From: Spirosoma foliorum
Lineage (GTDB): Bacteria; Bacteroidota; Bacteroidia; Cytophagales; Spirosomataceae
Length of the DNA: 64,000 bases
Reading direction: 5' to 3'
Assembly (NCBI RefSeq): GCF_014117325.1
Contig: NZ_CP059732.1
Span: 7,019,001-7,083,000 of the forward strand
In this document: one piece after another, positions 8,714 to 17,552 of the stretch
Position numbering within the stretch: the stretch's first letter is position 1
How the letters are laid out: each line of letters begins with the position of its first letter
Position numbers and translations under genes: made by a program
Notes under the pieces: generated by a model
What the model was told of the DNA's origin: nothing
Seen by the model: the letters and a program-made list of their open reading frames with translations, nothing else
Databases searched by the model: none

Positions 8714-10258
8714 ATGAAAAGCAACTGGAAATTATTAGCGTTGATAGCACTTCTATCGAGTGGAATAACGCTGGCCGCTTACAGCCTGTTGGGATTCAAC
8801 AACCGGGATGTAATTTTTAACGAATCGTCGCCAGCCCCAACTATTTTGGGTCGTTTGGCCTCAATGCCAGGTGGACCATCATCTGTGCCAGGTGATTTCT
8901 CGACCGCAGCCGAAGCCGTAACCCCAACGGTTGTACATATTCGGACGACAATGACTCGTACTGTTCGTCAGCAACAAATGCCCGACATTTTTCGGGAGTT
9001 CTTCGGCGATGAGTTTGGTGGACAACGGCAACAACCCCGTCGTCAACAGGGACAGGCTTCTGGTTCAGGCGTAATCATCAGCAAAGACGGCTACATCGTT
9101 ACGAACAACCACGTAGTGCAGGATGCCGACGAAGTTGAAGTAATTATGACGGACAAGCGTAGCTTCAAAGCGAAAGTAATTGGCACTGATCCATTAACAG
9201 ATCTGGCCGTTATTAAAGTAGAAGCAAACAACCTGCCTTCTATCACACTTGGTGACTCTGATGCGCTGAAATTAGGCGAATGGGTGCTAGCCGTTGGTTA
9301 TCCGCTTGATCTGGAGTCGACTGTTACAGCTGGTATAGTAAGTGCTAAAGGTCGTCGGATTGGTATTCTGGATCAGGACTACGCTCAGCGTCAAGGTCAG
9401 CAAGGGGCTCGTACAGATAAACAAGGTGATACTCCTGTAGAAGCTTTCATTCAAACAGATGCAGCTATCAACCCAGGCAATTCGGGTGGAGCCTTAGTTA
9501 ACCTACGTGGTGAATTAGTTGGAATCAACTCTGCGATTGCTTCAGCAACTGGTTATTACAGCGGTTATGGCTTTGCAGTTCCTGTATCTCTCGTGAAGAA
9601 AGTATCTGCTGATCTGCTTAAATATGGCAATGTACAACGCGGTTACATTGGTATTCTGCCTATTGAACTAAATAGCACTATAGCGAAAGAAAAGGGCGCC
9701 AAAGTAGGTCGGGGTATCTATGTTGAAAACGTTGTTGAAAAAGGCGCTGCTGAAGCTGCTGGTCTGAAAAAAGGCGATGTTATTGTGAAGATGGAAGGCC
9801 AGGCACTGGATTCAGATGCTCAGATGCGTGAAATCATCGGCCGTCGTCGTCCTGGAGATGCTGTTACGGTTACAATTAACCGCGATGGCACCGAACGCGA
9901 TGTTAAAGTCGAGCTTCGTAACCGGAATGGTGGTCGTGATATCATCAAGAAAACGGAAGTTACAGCAGCGAACACCTCACTAAGTACACTTGGTGCTCAA
10001 TTCGAAGACCTCTCTGCTCAGGATGCTAAACAATTAGGCGTAAGCGGTGGTGTCCGGGTCAAGAAGATCGTTGATGGCAAACTGGCTGAAACTGATGTTG
10101 AAGAAGGCTTTATTATCGTGAAAGCTAACGGCAAAAACGTTAAAAGCACAAAAGACCTTCAGGCAATTATGGCGTCGGTGAAAGAAGGTGAAGGCTTGAT
10201 GCTGATCGGCATGTACCCTAACAGCTCACGGATGTACTACTACGCTGTGCCAGTCTAA
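8714..10258 (+). CDS. htrA: DegP/HtrA-family periplasmic serine protease
   Basis: A 514-residue envelope quality-control protease. An N-terminal hydrophobic segment (about residues 7-26) serves as signal or anchor. The trypsin-like domain carries the triad His133 (TNNHVV), Asp163 (LTDLAVIKV) and Ser257 (GNSGGALV). A Gln/Arg-rich loop at about 85-115 corresponds to the LA loop region. Two PDZ domains follow (about 310-400 and 420-514). Length agrees with two-PDZ Do proteases. Monocistronic, preceded by a long regulatory spacer and followed by a hairpin terminator. Confidence 0.95.
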   Translation: MKSNWKLLALIALLSSGITLAAYSLLGFNNRDVIFNESSPAPTILGRLASMPGGPSSVPGDFSTAAEAVTPTVVHIRTTMTRTVRQQQMPDIFREFFGDEFGGQRQQPRRQQGQASGSGVIISKDGYIVTNNHVVQDADEVEVIMTDKRSFKAKVIGTDPLTDLAVIKVEANNLPSITLGDSDALKLGEWVLAVGYPLDLESTVTAGIVSAKGRRIGILDQDYAQRQGQQGARTDKQGDTPVEAFIQTDAAINPGNSGGALVNLRGELVGINSAIASATGYYSGYGFAVPVSLVKKVSADLLKYGNVQRGYIGILPIELNSTIAKEKGAKVGRGIYVENVVEKGAAEAAGLKKGDVIVKMEGQALDSDAQMREIIGRRRPGDAVTVTINRDGTERDVKVELRNRNGGRDIIKKTEVTAANTSLSTLGAQFEDLSAQDAKQLGVSGGVRVKKIVDGKLAETDVEEGFIIVKANGKNVKSTKDLQAIMASVKEGEGLMLIGMYPNSSRMYYYAVPV

Positions 10259-10281
10259 TAACACAGTAAATCTTTAATGTG

Positions 10282-10348
10282 GCGTCGGGTTCTCAAACCC
10301 GACGCTTTTTTTATGCACAAAAAACGGTCGGGTTTGAGAACCCGACCG
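10282..10348. terminator. Terminator hairpin followed by its mirror-image REP-like hairpin
   Basis: GCGTCGGGTT then CAAACCCGACGC (10282-10305) is a hairpin with a 7-base T-run at 10306-10312, a convincing terminator for htrA. A second hairpin (10325-10348) with core TCGGGTTTGAGAACCCGA is the reverse complement of the first core, so the pair is also one larger palindrome. The minus-strand gmd gene ends 29 bases further right, and an A-run lies left of the second hairpin, so the unit can terminate in both directions. The core belongs to the family of GC-rich palindromes scattered through this window. Confidence 0.75.
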
Positions 10349-10376
10349 CACAAGAATCATTATTGTATTCTCTCTT

Positions 10377-11489
10377 CTATTCGTAATAATTCAGGATCTG
10401 ATGCCCGCTATTAGCTAAAAGTTGATCACGACGGAATAGGTCGATATCAGCTGTCATCATGTCTTTTACAAGAGCTGGCAGATCATATTTAGGTTTCCAG
10501 TTCAACTTAGTCATCGCTTTAGTTGGATCACCCAAGAGCAAGTCAACCTCGGTTGGACGGAAATAACGTGGGTCTATACAAACCACTTCTTTGCCCACTT
10601 CAACAGGGAATTCAGGGTTGGTCGAACTTACTACCGTTCCAACTTCAGAAACACCTTCGCCAGAGAACGCCAATTCAACGCCAATTTCGGCAAACGACAT
10701 CCGTACAAAATCACGTACGCTGGTTGTTACACCCGTAGCGATCACATAATCTTCAGGCTTGTCCTGTTGTAGAATCAGGTACATTGCTTCAACGTAATCC
10801 TTTGCATGACCCCAGTCGCGTAGGGAGTCCATGTTGCCCAGGTAAACTTTGTCCTGCAAGCCCAAACCAATACGCGATACAGCACGGGTAATTTTGCGTG
10901 TCACAAATGTTTCACCACGTAGTGGCGATTCGTGATTAAACAGAATTCCGTTGCAAGCGTACATATTGTAAGCCTCACGGTAGTTAACCGTAATCCAGTA
11001 GCCATACAATTTAGCTACCGCATAAGGCGAACGCGGGTAAAATGGAGTCGTTTCAGACTGAGCGTGTCCTTGAACACCACCGTATAGTTCAGATGTAGAC
11101 GCCTGATAAATACGGGTTTTTTCTGTAAGGCCTAATAAGCGAACTGCTTCTAGGATACGCAAGGTACCAATACCATCAACTTGAGCCGTGTATTCGGGTT
11201 CATCAAAACTTACCCGAACATGTGACATAGCCCCTAGGTTATAAATTTCGTCGGGCTGAACTTCCTGAATGATGCGGATAATATTGGCAGAATCTGACAA
11301 ATCGCCATAATGTAGCTTAAGATTCACATTCTTTTCATGCGGATCTTCGTATAAATGGTCAATACGTTGGGTATTAAATAGAGAGCTTCGGCGTTTAATA
11401 CCATGTACTTCATATCCTTTCTCTAACAGTAATTCAGTCAAATAGGCCCCGTCTTGTCCAGTAATACCAGTAATTAGTGCTTTTTTCAT
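10377..11489 (-). CDS. gmd: GDP-mannose 4,6-dehydratase
   Basis: A 370-residue extended short-chain dehydrogenase that converts GDP-mannose to GDP-4-keto-6-deoxymannose, the first step to GDP-fucose or GDP-rhamnose for surface glycans. The N-terminal Rossmann motif is [16 protein letters not shown]; the active site has ASTSELYG and [15 protein letters not shown] (Tyr-x3-Lys); [16 protein letters not shown] is characteristic of Gmd. Normal length. No fucose synthase gene is adjacent, so partner enzymes must lie elsewhere. Confidence 0.96.
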   Translation of the reverse strand: MKKALITGITGQDGAYLTELLLEKGYEVHGIKRRSSLFNTQRIDHLYEDPHEKNVNLKLHYGDLSDSANIIRIIQEVQPDEIYNLGAMSHVRVSFDEPEYTAQVDGIGTLRILEAVRLLGLTEKTRIYQASTSELYGGVQGHAQSETTPFYPRSPYAVAKLYGYWITVNYREAYNMYACNGILFNHESPLRGETFVTRKITRAVSRIGLGLQDKVYLGNMDSLRDWGHAKDYVEAMYLILQQDKPEDYVIATGVTTSVRDFVRMSFAEIGVELAFSGEGVSEVGTVVSSTNPEFPVEVGKEVVCIDPRYFRPTEVDLLLGDPTKAMTKLNWKPKYDLPALVKDMMTADIDLFRRDQLLANSGHQILNYYE

Positions 11490-11571
11490 ATCATCTTAAA
11501 TAGGTCATGTTCAACGTATAAATTTGTCAAAAACTACTCAAAGGTAATGTATGTTTGGGAAATCTCGTCCA

Positions 11572-12159
11572 TTACTTTATTAATAGGCTACGGCGGATAT
11601 CTACTTTATCCGGCTGTAACTGCGCCGAGGCAATTAATCTACGAATGGAATTATAGTAGCGTTCGGCATCTAAACGACGCATAAAGTCACCTACCTTGAG
11701 TTTATAAGTCGGTTGATTGTATGTCAGATAAGGGCTTAGTTCCGGGAAATTCTGCGAAATCAATAGCTTCGCGCCATCGACCTCCTGACGTTGATTTCCA
11801 ACATACACCTGAATACGATAGCCGGGCGCATAACGTATGGTTCGATTTTGCGTAGCAATTGTATCAAGGACCAAATCGAGCCGTCGATTAATATGCAGCG
11901 CTTCAATGGGGGCGTTCGGTTTACGTGTATCCGTTTTTCGGGGTGTGGTCGTCGGAGTTGCTGGGGCTGTTGGGCGGCTTGCAACGGGCGAAGTGGTTGA
12001 CGTTGACCCATATACAGGACGTACCGAAGCTAAATCTTCGTTATAGCTATTATAGTCGGTAGTCATTCGGCTTGAGCTGACAGGACGACTTCCTGCGCAA
12101 CCACTTAGAATGAATACCGCCAGTATAAATACTCCCCCTACTTTGTAATGCATACTCAT
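11572..12159 (-). CDS. SPOR-type lipoprotein
   Basis: About 195 residues. From the ATG at 12159 the protein starts with a short lipoprotein signal, MSMHYKVGGVFILAVF followed by ILSGC lipobox; an upstream in-frame ATG at 12186 would add nine unneeded residues. A Ser/Thr/Pro-rich linker (about 25-85) precedes a C-terminal region GYRIQVYVGNQRQEVDGAKLL to PTYKLKVGDFMRRLDAERYY, which fits a SPOR domain that binds denuded peptidoglycan glycan strands. Such proteins act in the cell envelope, often at division sites. It lies downstream of murB in divergent orientation. Confidence 0.78.
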   Translation of the reverse strand: MSMHYKVGGVFILAVFILSGCAGSRPVSSSRMTTDYNSYNEDLASVRPVYGSTSTTSPVASRPTAPATPTTTPRKTDTRKPNAPIEALHINRRLDLVLDTIATQNRTIRYAPGYRIQVYVGNQRQEVDGAKLLISQNFPELSPYLTYNQPTYKLKVGDFMRRLDAERYYNSIRRLIASAQLQPDKVDIRRSLLIK

Positions 12160-12274
12160 CGACAAATAAAACGCTAAAATAGCCATTTTGGCATTCGAAT
12201 ACGTGAATCCACCAAGCTCAGTACAAACCCATGCCGGATTTTAGTTAATTTTGGCTATTCACCAGAAATACTAC

Positions 12275-13300
12275 ATGCTGAATATACAAAGCCGCGTATC
12301 GCTCAAGCCCTATAATACATTCCGGATTGATGCCAATGCGCGGTATTGGGTCGAGATTAGTAACGAAGAGGATCTTCGGACTTTGCTTCAACTCTCGGAA
12401 TTTATCGATACCCCAAAACTGATTCTTGGTGGTGGAAGTAACGTGCTCCTCCGTCAGAATTTCGATGGGTTGGTGGTTAAAATTAATATTCAGGGAATTG
12501 ACATTATCCGGGAAGATGACAACCACGTTTACTTGACGGCTGGTGCAGGGGTCAACTGGCACGAGTTAGTTCTTTTTTGTGTAAAAAGAGGCTATGCTGG
12601 TATGGAAAATCTTTCCTTGATTCCAGGTACGGTTGGTGCGTCTCCAATGCAGAATATTGGCGCTTATGGTGTCGAGTTGGAGCAAGTATTCGAGTCGCTC
12701 ACGGCTATTCATATATTAACTGGCGAAAAACGAACATTTACTCACGTCGATTGCGCTTTCGGTTATCGGGAGAGCGTTTTTAAGCGAGAGTTGAAAGGTC
12801 AGTACATTATCACAAGTGTTACGTTTCAGCTAGATAAGCAGCCTACTTTTCATACTCGTTACGGAGCTATTCAGGAAACACTGACCGCTATGGGTGTATC
12901 GGAAGATAAGCTGACGATTAAGGCGGTTAGCGATGCTGTTATTCAGATTCGTCGTAGTAAACTACCTGATCCTGCCCAAATTGGCAATGCGGGAAGTTTT
13001 TTCAAGAATCCTGAGATTCCTAAAGCTCAATTCGATACCCTAAAAACCGACTATCCAACCCTCCCCGGCTATCCCGCTGGAGATGAACAGGTAAAGGTTC
13101 CGGCGGGTTGGTTGATTGAACAGGCTGGCTGGAAAGGCTATCGCTCCGGCGATGCAGGCGTTCACGCCAAACAGGCATTGGTATTGGTCAACTATGGTAC
13201 TGCTACAGGCGACGAAATAATATCCCTGGCCAAACAAGTTCAGCAATCGGTGCAGGAGAAATTCGGAGTTAGTATCTCTCCAGAAGTCAATATTGTTTAA
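12275..13300 (+). CDS. murB: UDP-N-acetylenolpyruvoylglucosamine reductase
   Basis: A 341-residue FAD enzyme that reduces UDP-GlcNAc-enolpyruvate to UDP-MurNAc in peptidoglycan synthesis. Signatures: LGGGSNVLL and IPGTVGASPMQNIGAYGVEL for FAD binding, YRESVFK, GNAGSFFKNPE with the catalytic Ser, and the C-terminal SPEVNIV. The C-terminal length fits type I (E. coli-like) MurB. I prefer the ATG at 12275 over an upstream TTG at 12251, because a perfect TAnnTTTG box (TAATTTTG, 12246-12253) covers that TTG. The stop codon overlaps a perfect inverted repeat. Confidence 0.95.
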   Translation: MLNIQSRVSLKPYNTFRIDANARYWVEISNEEDLRTLLQLSEFIDTPKLILGGGSNVLLRQNFDGLVVKINIQGIDIIREDDNHVYLTAGAGVNWHELVLFCVKRGYAGMENLSLIPGTVGASPMQNIGAYGVELEQVFESLTAIHILTGEKRTFTHVDCAFGYRESVFKRELKGQYIITSVTFQLDKQPTFHTRYGAIQETLTAMGVSEDKLTIKAVSDAVIQIRRSKLPDPAQIGNAGSFFKNPEIPKAQFDTLKTDYPTLPGYPAGDEQVKVPAGWLIEQAGWKGYRSGDAGVHAKQALVLVNYGTATGDEIISLAKQVQQSVQEKFGVSISPEVNIV

Positions 13301-13356
13301 AATCGTAGGGGGAGGAAGTTGATGCCGTTGGCAAAACTTCCTCCCCCTACGATTTT
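13299..13356. repeat. Perfect 22 bp inverted repeat at the murB stop codon
   Basis: Left arm 13299-13320 and right arm 13335-13356 are exact reverse complements over 22 bases (AAAATCGTAGGGGGAGG...), with a 14-base loop. The first two bases of the left arm are the last two bases of the murB TAA stop. The right arm ends in TTTT, so it could act as a bidirectional terminator between convergent murB and the ROK kinase. Confidence 0.85.
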
Positions 13357-13367
13357 AGCCCTTTATC

Positions 13368-14282
13368 TTACTCAAAGCAGAGCGAAGCCGCGCCAAGCAA
13401 GCCCGCGTCGTTTCCTAAGGTCGCTTTTTTAATGCTCAAGCCATTTTTGTAATAATCGTTGAGCCAGTAGTCAAGCGTTTTATTAACGGCAGGTATAATA
13501 TAATCGAACGAGGCAGATAGCCCACCGCCAATCAACACCTGCTTGATATCCAATATTTTAATCAGTGCCGCTAAGCCTTCACCCAGTATTTCACCAACTT
13601 CGGTCCAGATTTGTAACGCTAGCTCGTCATTTTCAGCGGCAGCAGCAACCAAACCGGTTGTTGAGATACTGCCATCATTAGGCAAATGCGTGTCGCCTTT
13701 AAATTCGCTTCGGCGCAGATTAGCTAAATCCAGCAATTCTTTCTTGCCAATATTTCGCTCCAGTACCCGACCGTTACGGGAAGGGATATGGCCTGGCTCC
13801 ATGGCGTTGCCATCGCCACCGGTGAAAATTTTCTTGTTGATGATAGCCGCACCACCTACACCAGTGCCCAGGGTAATAAAAATGTAATTTTCCGTGATTT
13901 TCTCTTCGGCAAAATAATATTCGCCCAACGCGGCTGCATTGGCATCATTAGCCAGAAAAAATTGGGTACCAGGAAATCGCTTGCTTAGGATTTCTACCAT
14001 CGGAACGCCATTGATTTCTGGAATGGCGGTAATTTCAAGAGGAACTGTTCGTTCACGGTTTAACATACCGGGCAAACCAATTCCAACCATCTTTACATCT
14101 TTATTATTTAGCAGTTGGAGCGCAACCGCATCACCAAAGCGATCGACAAAATGGCCCGATTCACGCCAGCTAATGGTGTCGTGGCTATAGAAATTGGAAA
14201 TTTTACCGGTATTCGCATCGACAATACCCATTTTGACGTTCGTGCCGCCGACGTCAATACCCAAATACTCAACGGAAGCCAT
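13368..14282 (-). CDS. ROK family sugar kinase (glucokinase-like)
   Basis: A 304-residue ATP-dependent sugar kinase. The N-terminal phosphate loop is YLGIDVGGTNVKMG, the catalytic site FLANDANAAALGE, and the adenosine/phosphate motif ITLGTGVGGA; GGGLS near the C-terminus completes the fold. The ATG at 14282 is chosen over an upstream TTG at 14291. The usual ROK zinc cluster CxCGxxGCxE after GH is missing: here the region reads EPGHIPSRNGRVLERNIG. This zinc-less variant may still be active. Glucose is the likely substrate by family, but N-acetylated hexoses are possible. Confidence 0.85.
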   Translation of the reverse strand: MASVEYLGIDVGGTNVKMGIVDANTGKISNFYSHDTISWRESGHFVDRFGDAVALQLLNNKDVKMVGIGLPGMLNRERTVPLEITAIPEINGVPMVEILSKRFPGTQFFLANDANAAALGEYYFAEEKITENYIFITLGTGVGGAAIINKKIFTGGDGNAMEPGHIPSRNGRVLERNIGKKELLDLANLRRSEFKGDTHLPNDGSISTTGLVAAAAENDELALQIWTEVGEILGEGLAALIKILDIKQVLIGGGLSASFDYIIPAVNKTLDYWLNDYYKNGLSIKKATLGNDAGLLGAASLCFE

Positions 14283-14379
14283 TCGTAGCAATAATCAGTT
14301 TATCAGTGAACAATTTTCAGAGCTCAGGAACGATGAAGCAGGGCGCAAGATACGAAACCTTAGCCGTTAATGGCTAACG

Positions 14380-15054
14380 CTAAATATCACCCAGTTGAGG
14401 ACGGATAAGAATTTCTTCGACAACGGCACTTTTTGAGAGCGAATAAGCCGCCCAGGCGCTGTTAGCTACATCTTCAGGCTTCATAAAACGCTCTTCGGGC
14501 AAATCACTACCCTCCCAACTCGCTGTCAGGGTTGCGCCCGGTAAAATAGCCGTTACTTTCACGCCATGTGGTTTCAGCTCTTCCCGCAAGACCCGACTCA
14601 TTCCCAACAGGGCAAATTTTGAAATACAATAGGAACCACCATTCGTATAGGGTGTAATACTGGCGGTGGAACACATCATAAAAATATGTCCCTGCCGACG
14701 AGAAATCATTCCGCCAACTAACCCACGCGAGAGATGGTAAGCGCTGGCAACGTTCGTATTCATCAGTAACTCAAATGTACCCTCGGCCTCGTTGTGAATT
14801 TGACCCGGCTGAAACACACCCGTATTATTGACCAGCACTTCTACAGGCCGATTGAGTGACTGGGTGTAGTCAAGTAAGACATTTACGCCATCTCTTGTTG
14901 ACAAATCTGCCGCAACAGGCAACAGATTTTCTCCTTGTATACCGTCAACCGAACGAGCGCAGATAACAGCATCAAATCCTTCGGCAACAAATCGGTCGGC
15001 AATGGCGCGGCCGATACCTTTGGTGCCACCTGTTACAATGATTAGTGGATTCAT
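14380..15054 (-). CDS. Short-chain dehydrogenase/reductase
   Basis: A 224-residue classical SDR. The dinucleotide loop is VTGGTKGIGRAIADRF, the core has VNNTGVF (a variant of NNAG), the catalytic Ser is in MMCSTASITPY and the Tyr-x3-Lys is in GGSYCISKFALLG. The motif types point to an NAD(P)-dependent oxidoreductase; the substrate is unknown. Resembles FabG-like and sepiapterin-reductase-like members. Stands alone, divergent from the mlaE-type gene. Confidence 0.85.
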   Translation of the reverse strand: MNPLIIVTGGTKGIGRAIADRFVAEGFDAVICARSVDGIQGENLLPVAADLSTRDGVNVLLDYTQSLNRPVEVLVNNTGVFQPGQIHNEAEGTFELLMNTNVASAYHLSRGLVGGMISRRQGHIFMMCSTASITPYTNGGSYCISKFALLGMSRVLREELKPHGVKVTAILPGATLTASWEGSDLPEERFMKPEDVANSAWAAYSLSKSAVVEEILIRPQLGDI

Positions 15055-15217
15055 TAAAAAATCTTTTATGTTTCTTGCCTCTTTACTTCTTTCAATCAGG
15101 AAGGTTTAGCTCAGGACGCAAGTTACATAGAAACCATTCTATCTTTACCGGGGTTCTTCCGGGTATATAATACCGACCTGCTCCTACCTAAAGTCGGTTT
15201 GTTTCGCTACTCGATTT

Positions 15218-15949
15218 ATGTCACGATTAGGCAGTTACTTTATCTTTTTGGGAACGCTCTTCCGCAATCGGGAGAAGCTCCGGGTTTATCTGAGTCTTAT
15301 TCTGAACGAGTGTACCTCTATTGGTGTCGGTTCCATTTTTATTGTCGCGTTGGTGAACACCTTTATTGGCGCTGTTACCTGTGTACAAACGGCTTATAAC
15401 CTAACCAATCCTTTCGTCCCTAAAAATATTATCGCCCTTATCGTGCGGGATAGCTCAATTCTGGAGTTAGCACCAACGTTATCGTGTATTGTACTGGCCG
15501 GTAAAGTAGGCTCTAATATTGCCAGCGAAATAGGGACTATGCGTATTACAGAACAGGTTGATGCGCTCGAAGTAATGGGTATCAATTCCAGTTCGTATCT
15601 AATTTTGCCCAAGGTAATTGCTTCTGTTCTGATGTTCCCGTTACTGGTTATTATGGCTGGCTTTCTGGCTATTTTAGGTGGTTATATCGCCGGAACGTTA
15701 GCGGGCGTTATTTCGGCCGAAGACTATGTATCGGGCCTACGTTTCGAGTATAAGCCGTTTGGGGTTACGTTCGCACTAATCAAAACAGTTGTATTCGCTT
15801 TTCTTGTCTCAACAATTTCAGCTTATCAAGGATATAAAGTAAGCGGAGGTGCCCTCGAAGTCGGTGCGGCCTCTACAGCCGCCGTAACCAACAGTTGTAT
15901 CGCCATCGTAGCCGCCGACTTTATCCTGACTCAGATGCTGTTAACTTAA
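15218..15949 (+). CDS. mlaE: MlaE-family lipid ABC transporter permease
   Basis: A 243-residue inner-membrane protein with five to six hydrophobic segments. Family motifs include LAPTLSCIVLAGKVGSNIASE and GTMRITEQVDALEVMGI, the conserved MlaE cytoplasmic loop, and PLLVIMAGF. MlaE works with the ATPase MlaF and an MCE protein to move phospholipids between the membranes for outer-membrane asymmetry. The ATPase gene follows after an 88-base palindromic spacer; no mce gene is adjacent. Confidence 0.9.
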   Translation: MSRLGSYFIFLGTLFRNREKLRVYLSLILNECTSIGVGSIFIVALVNTFIGAVTCVQTAYNLTNPFVPKNIIALIVRDSSILELAPTLSCIVLAGKVGSNIASEIGTMRITEQVDALEVMGINSSSYLILPKVIASVLMFPLLVIMAGFLAILGGYIAGTLAGVISAEDYVSGLRFEYKPFGVTFALIKTVVFAFLVSTISAYQGYKVSGGALEVGAASTAAVTNSCIAIVAADFILTQMLLT

Positions 15950-15952
15950 TTT

Positions 15953-16030
15953 TGAATGATTGACTGATTGACTGATTGAATAGCAAAGAAGCGATTTATT
16001 CAACCAGTCAATCACCCAGTCATTCAATCA
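15953..16030. repeat. Imperfect inverted repeat of TGATTGAC-type words between mlaE and mlaF
   Basis: Left arm TGAATGATTGACTGATTGAC... (15953-15981) and a complementary right arm (about 15998-16030, ending CAGTCATTCAATCA) enclose a short loop. The arms are made of tandem four-base-shifted words. No T-run is present. It occupies the whole spacer of what should be one operon, so it may attenuate or stabilise the mRNA rather than end it. Confidence 0.8.
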
Positions 16031-16037
16031 TTGGCCA

Positions 16038-16784
16038 ATGATTGACATTAAAAATATATCGAAGACGTTTGGGGATCGGCAGATTTTGGCTGGCATCAAT
16101 GGAACGTTCAAACCTGGTGATACAAGCCTGATTATTGGCGGAAGCGGCACGGGTAAAAGCGTGCTGCTTAAGTGTATGATTGGCTTGATCAAACCCGATT
16201 CAGGACAGGTATTGTACGACGGACGGGACTTTCTAACCAGTAATCTGGACGAACAGAAAGCAATTCGACGAGAGATGGGCGTTTTATTCCAGGGGTCAGC
16301 TTTGTTTGACTCAAAGACCGTTCTGGAAAACGTTCGGTTTCCGCTCGATATGCTGACCGATCAACCCGAACGGGAAAAAGTAGATCGGGCCAAAGAGTGT
16401 TTACGACGCGTTGGTCTGGAAGCTGCCGCCGATCGGATGCCGTCGGAAATCAGTGGTGGTATGAAAAAGCGGGTCGGTATTGCGCGAGCTATTGTGCTGA
16501 ATCCTAAATACCTTTTCTGTGATGAACCCAACTCTGGTCTCGACCCACTGACATCCATAAAAATAGATCAGCTTATCTCTGAAATAACGGATGAGTATCA
16601 GATTACAACCGTGGTTATTACGCACGATATGAACTCAATGATGGAGATTGGCGAGAAAATTATGTTTCTCTATCAGGGCAAAAAACTGTGGGAAGGAAAT
16701 AGCGATACACTTATCCACTCGGATGTAAAAGAGTTGAACGAGTTCATCAACGCGAATAAGCTTATTCGGGAAATGGAGAAGTAA
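16038..16784 (+). CDS. mlaF: MlaF-family lipid ABC transporter ATP-binding protein
   Basis: A 248-residue ABC ATPase, partner of the upstream permease. Walker A is IIGGSGTGKSVLLK, the Q-loop is MGVLFQGSALFDS, the ABC signature ISGGMKKRVGIARAI, Walker B YLFCDEPNSGLDP and the H-loop VITHDMNSM. The GM(K/Q)KR variant of the signature is typical of MlaF. Cytoplasmic, energises phospholipid transport. Confidence 0.92.
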   Translation: MIDIKNISKTFGDRQILAGINGTFKPGDTSLIIGGSGTGKSVLLKCMIGLIKPDSGQVLYDGRDFLTSNLDEQKAIRREMGVLFQGSALFDSKTVLENVRFPLDMLTDQPEREKVDRAKECLRRVGLEAAADRMPSEISGGMKKRVGIARAIVLNPKYLFCDEPNSGLDPLTSIKIDQLISEITDEYQITTVVITHDMNSMMEIGEKIMFLYQGKKLWEGNSDTLIHSDVKELNEFINANKLIREMEK

Positions 16785-16798
16785 AAAGATGACTGCTT

Positions 16799-17518
16799 CT
16801 ATAATGCTGGCTTAGTGAGATAGATAACCGGATCAAAAACAAGTAGGTCACCAGTAGCATCGACCAGAACATTCTGGTCGTGCAAATCTTCGATAAATAG
16901 GGTCCGGTCAGCATTGGCATAGTTATCTTCATACCGACGCAAAAACCCTAATTGATTCATCAGACGTTCAACTTCATCTCGAGTTGCTCCTCGAACAGCT
17001 CGTAACGCTTTCTGTGAAACAACAGGCCGTAGTTGAGGAAATTCATCACCCGACTCAACGACCACCATCATCCCTTCAAATCTGTATAGCGTTCCGGGGA
17101 ATAGCCAATTATGCAGAGTTAAGCGCTCAAAATATTCCAGATAACTTGTGTGAAAAGCTAAGTTGTTACGCTTGTAGACAAGACTTCCAGCATGAATAAC
17201 TTGGTTTTCGCCACCTTCTATACAGCCAGAATCATACCAACGGTTGGTAAAATCATCTGCATCCCAAACACAATTAGCTGTTATTGACCACGCATACAAA
17301 GCCTCGGCTTCAAGAAGTTTTATTTCTTCGCTTAATCGCCAAATTTCACTGTGTCCCGCTTGGATTGCTGGGCTAAGCGACGCGTTTGTTCGATGAATTC
17401 TTCTTGTGACATCAAGGGCTGCTCGGAGATTTTCTTGATCAATCGATTGTTCAACGCTTTGTGGAAGTCGTTCAATTCGATCTCTTTGGCTTTCTTCATC
17501 GGCGTGAGAATTAGGCAT
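16799..17518 (-). CDS. Polyvalent-protein-type kinase domain protein, start uncertain
   Basis: A frame of up to 239 residues. The part from about residue 70 on matches my memory of the putative polyvalent protein kinase domain of Bacteroidota: GGENQVIHAGSLVYKRNNL (ATP-binding Lys), FHTSYLEYFERLTLHNWLFP, LGFLRRYEDNYAN, and the catalytic FIEDLHDQNVLV (His-x3-Asn) plus LLVFDPVIYL (metal Asp). The first 60 residues read unlike a natural protein and overlap a better-looking small frame (17332-17499), and no ATG, GTG or TTG lies between. The true start may therefore be non-canonical, or the two frames may be joined by a frameshift. Such domains are often found in mobile elements. Confidence 0.65.
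   Translation of the reverse strand: MPNSHADEESQRDRIERLPQSVEQSIDQENLRAALDVTRRIHRTNASLSPAIQAGHSEIWRLSEEIKLLEAEALYAWSITANCVWDADDFTNRWYDSGCIEGGENQVIHAGSLVYKRNNLAFHTSYLEYFERLTLHNWLFPGTLYRFEGMMVVVESGDEFPQLRPVVSQKALRAVRGATRDEVERLMNQLGFLRRYEDNYANADRTLFIEDLHDQNVLVDATGDLLVFDPVIYLTKPAL
17332..17499 (-). CDS. Small overlapping hypothetical protein
   Basis: A 55-residue frame starting MKKAKEIELNDFHKALNNRL and ending RDTVKFGD, with helical, charged composition and a MSQEEFIEQTRRLAQQ segment. It looks more protein-like than the 5' part of the kinase frame that it overlaps for its whole length. Its ATG lies 19 bases downstream of the kinase frame's ATG, and it stops where the convincing kinase sequence begins. 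Either this is a separate small gene upstream of the kinase, or the natural N-terminus of one protein made by a frameshift. No family recognised. Confidence 0.5.
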   Translation of the reverse strand: MKKAKEIELNDFHKALNNRLIKKISEQPLMSQEEFIEQTRRLAQQSKRDTVKFGD

Positions 17519-17552
17519 TTTTGTAAAGATAAAAAGTTTAAACGTGAATTGT

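Noticed and set aside
11550..11557. TATGTTTG, an exact TAnnTTTG promoter box on the plus strand
   Set aside because: No plus-strand gene starts near it and no TTTG is at the right distance; likely chance.
15953..16030. Possible CRISPR-like repeats made of TGATTGAC words
   Set aside because: The words are contiguous and form an inverted repeat; there are no spacers of uniform length and no cas genes in the window.
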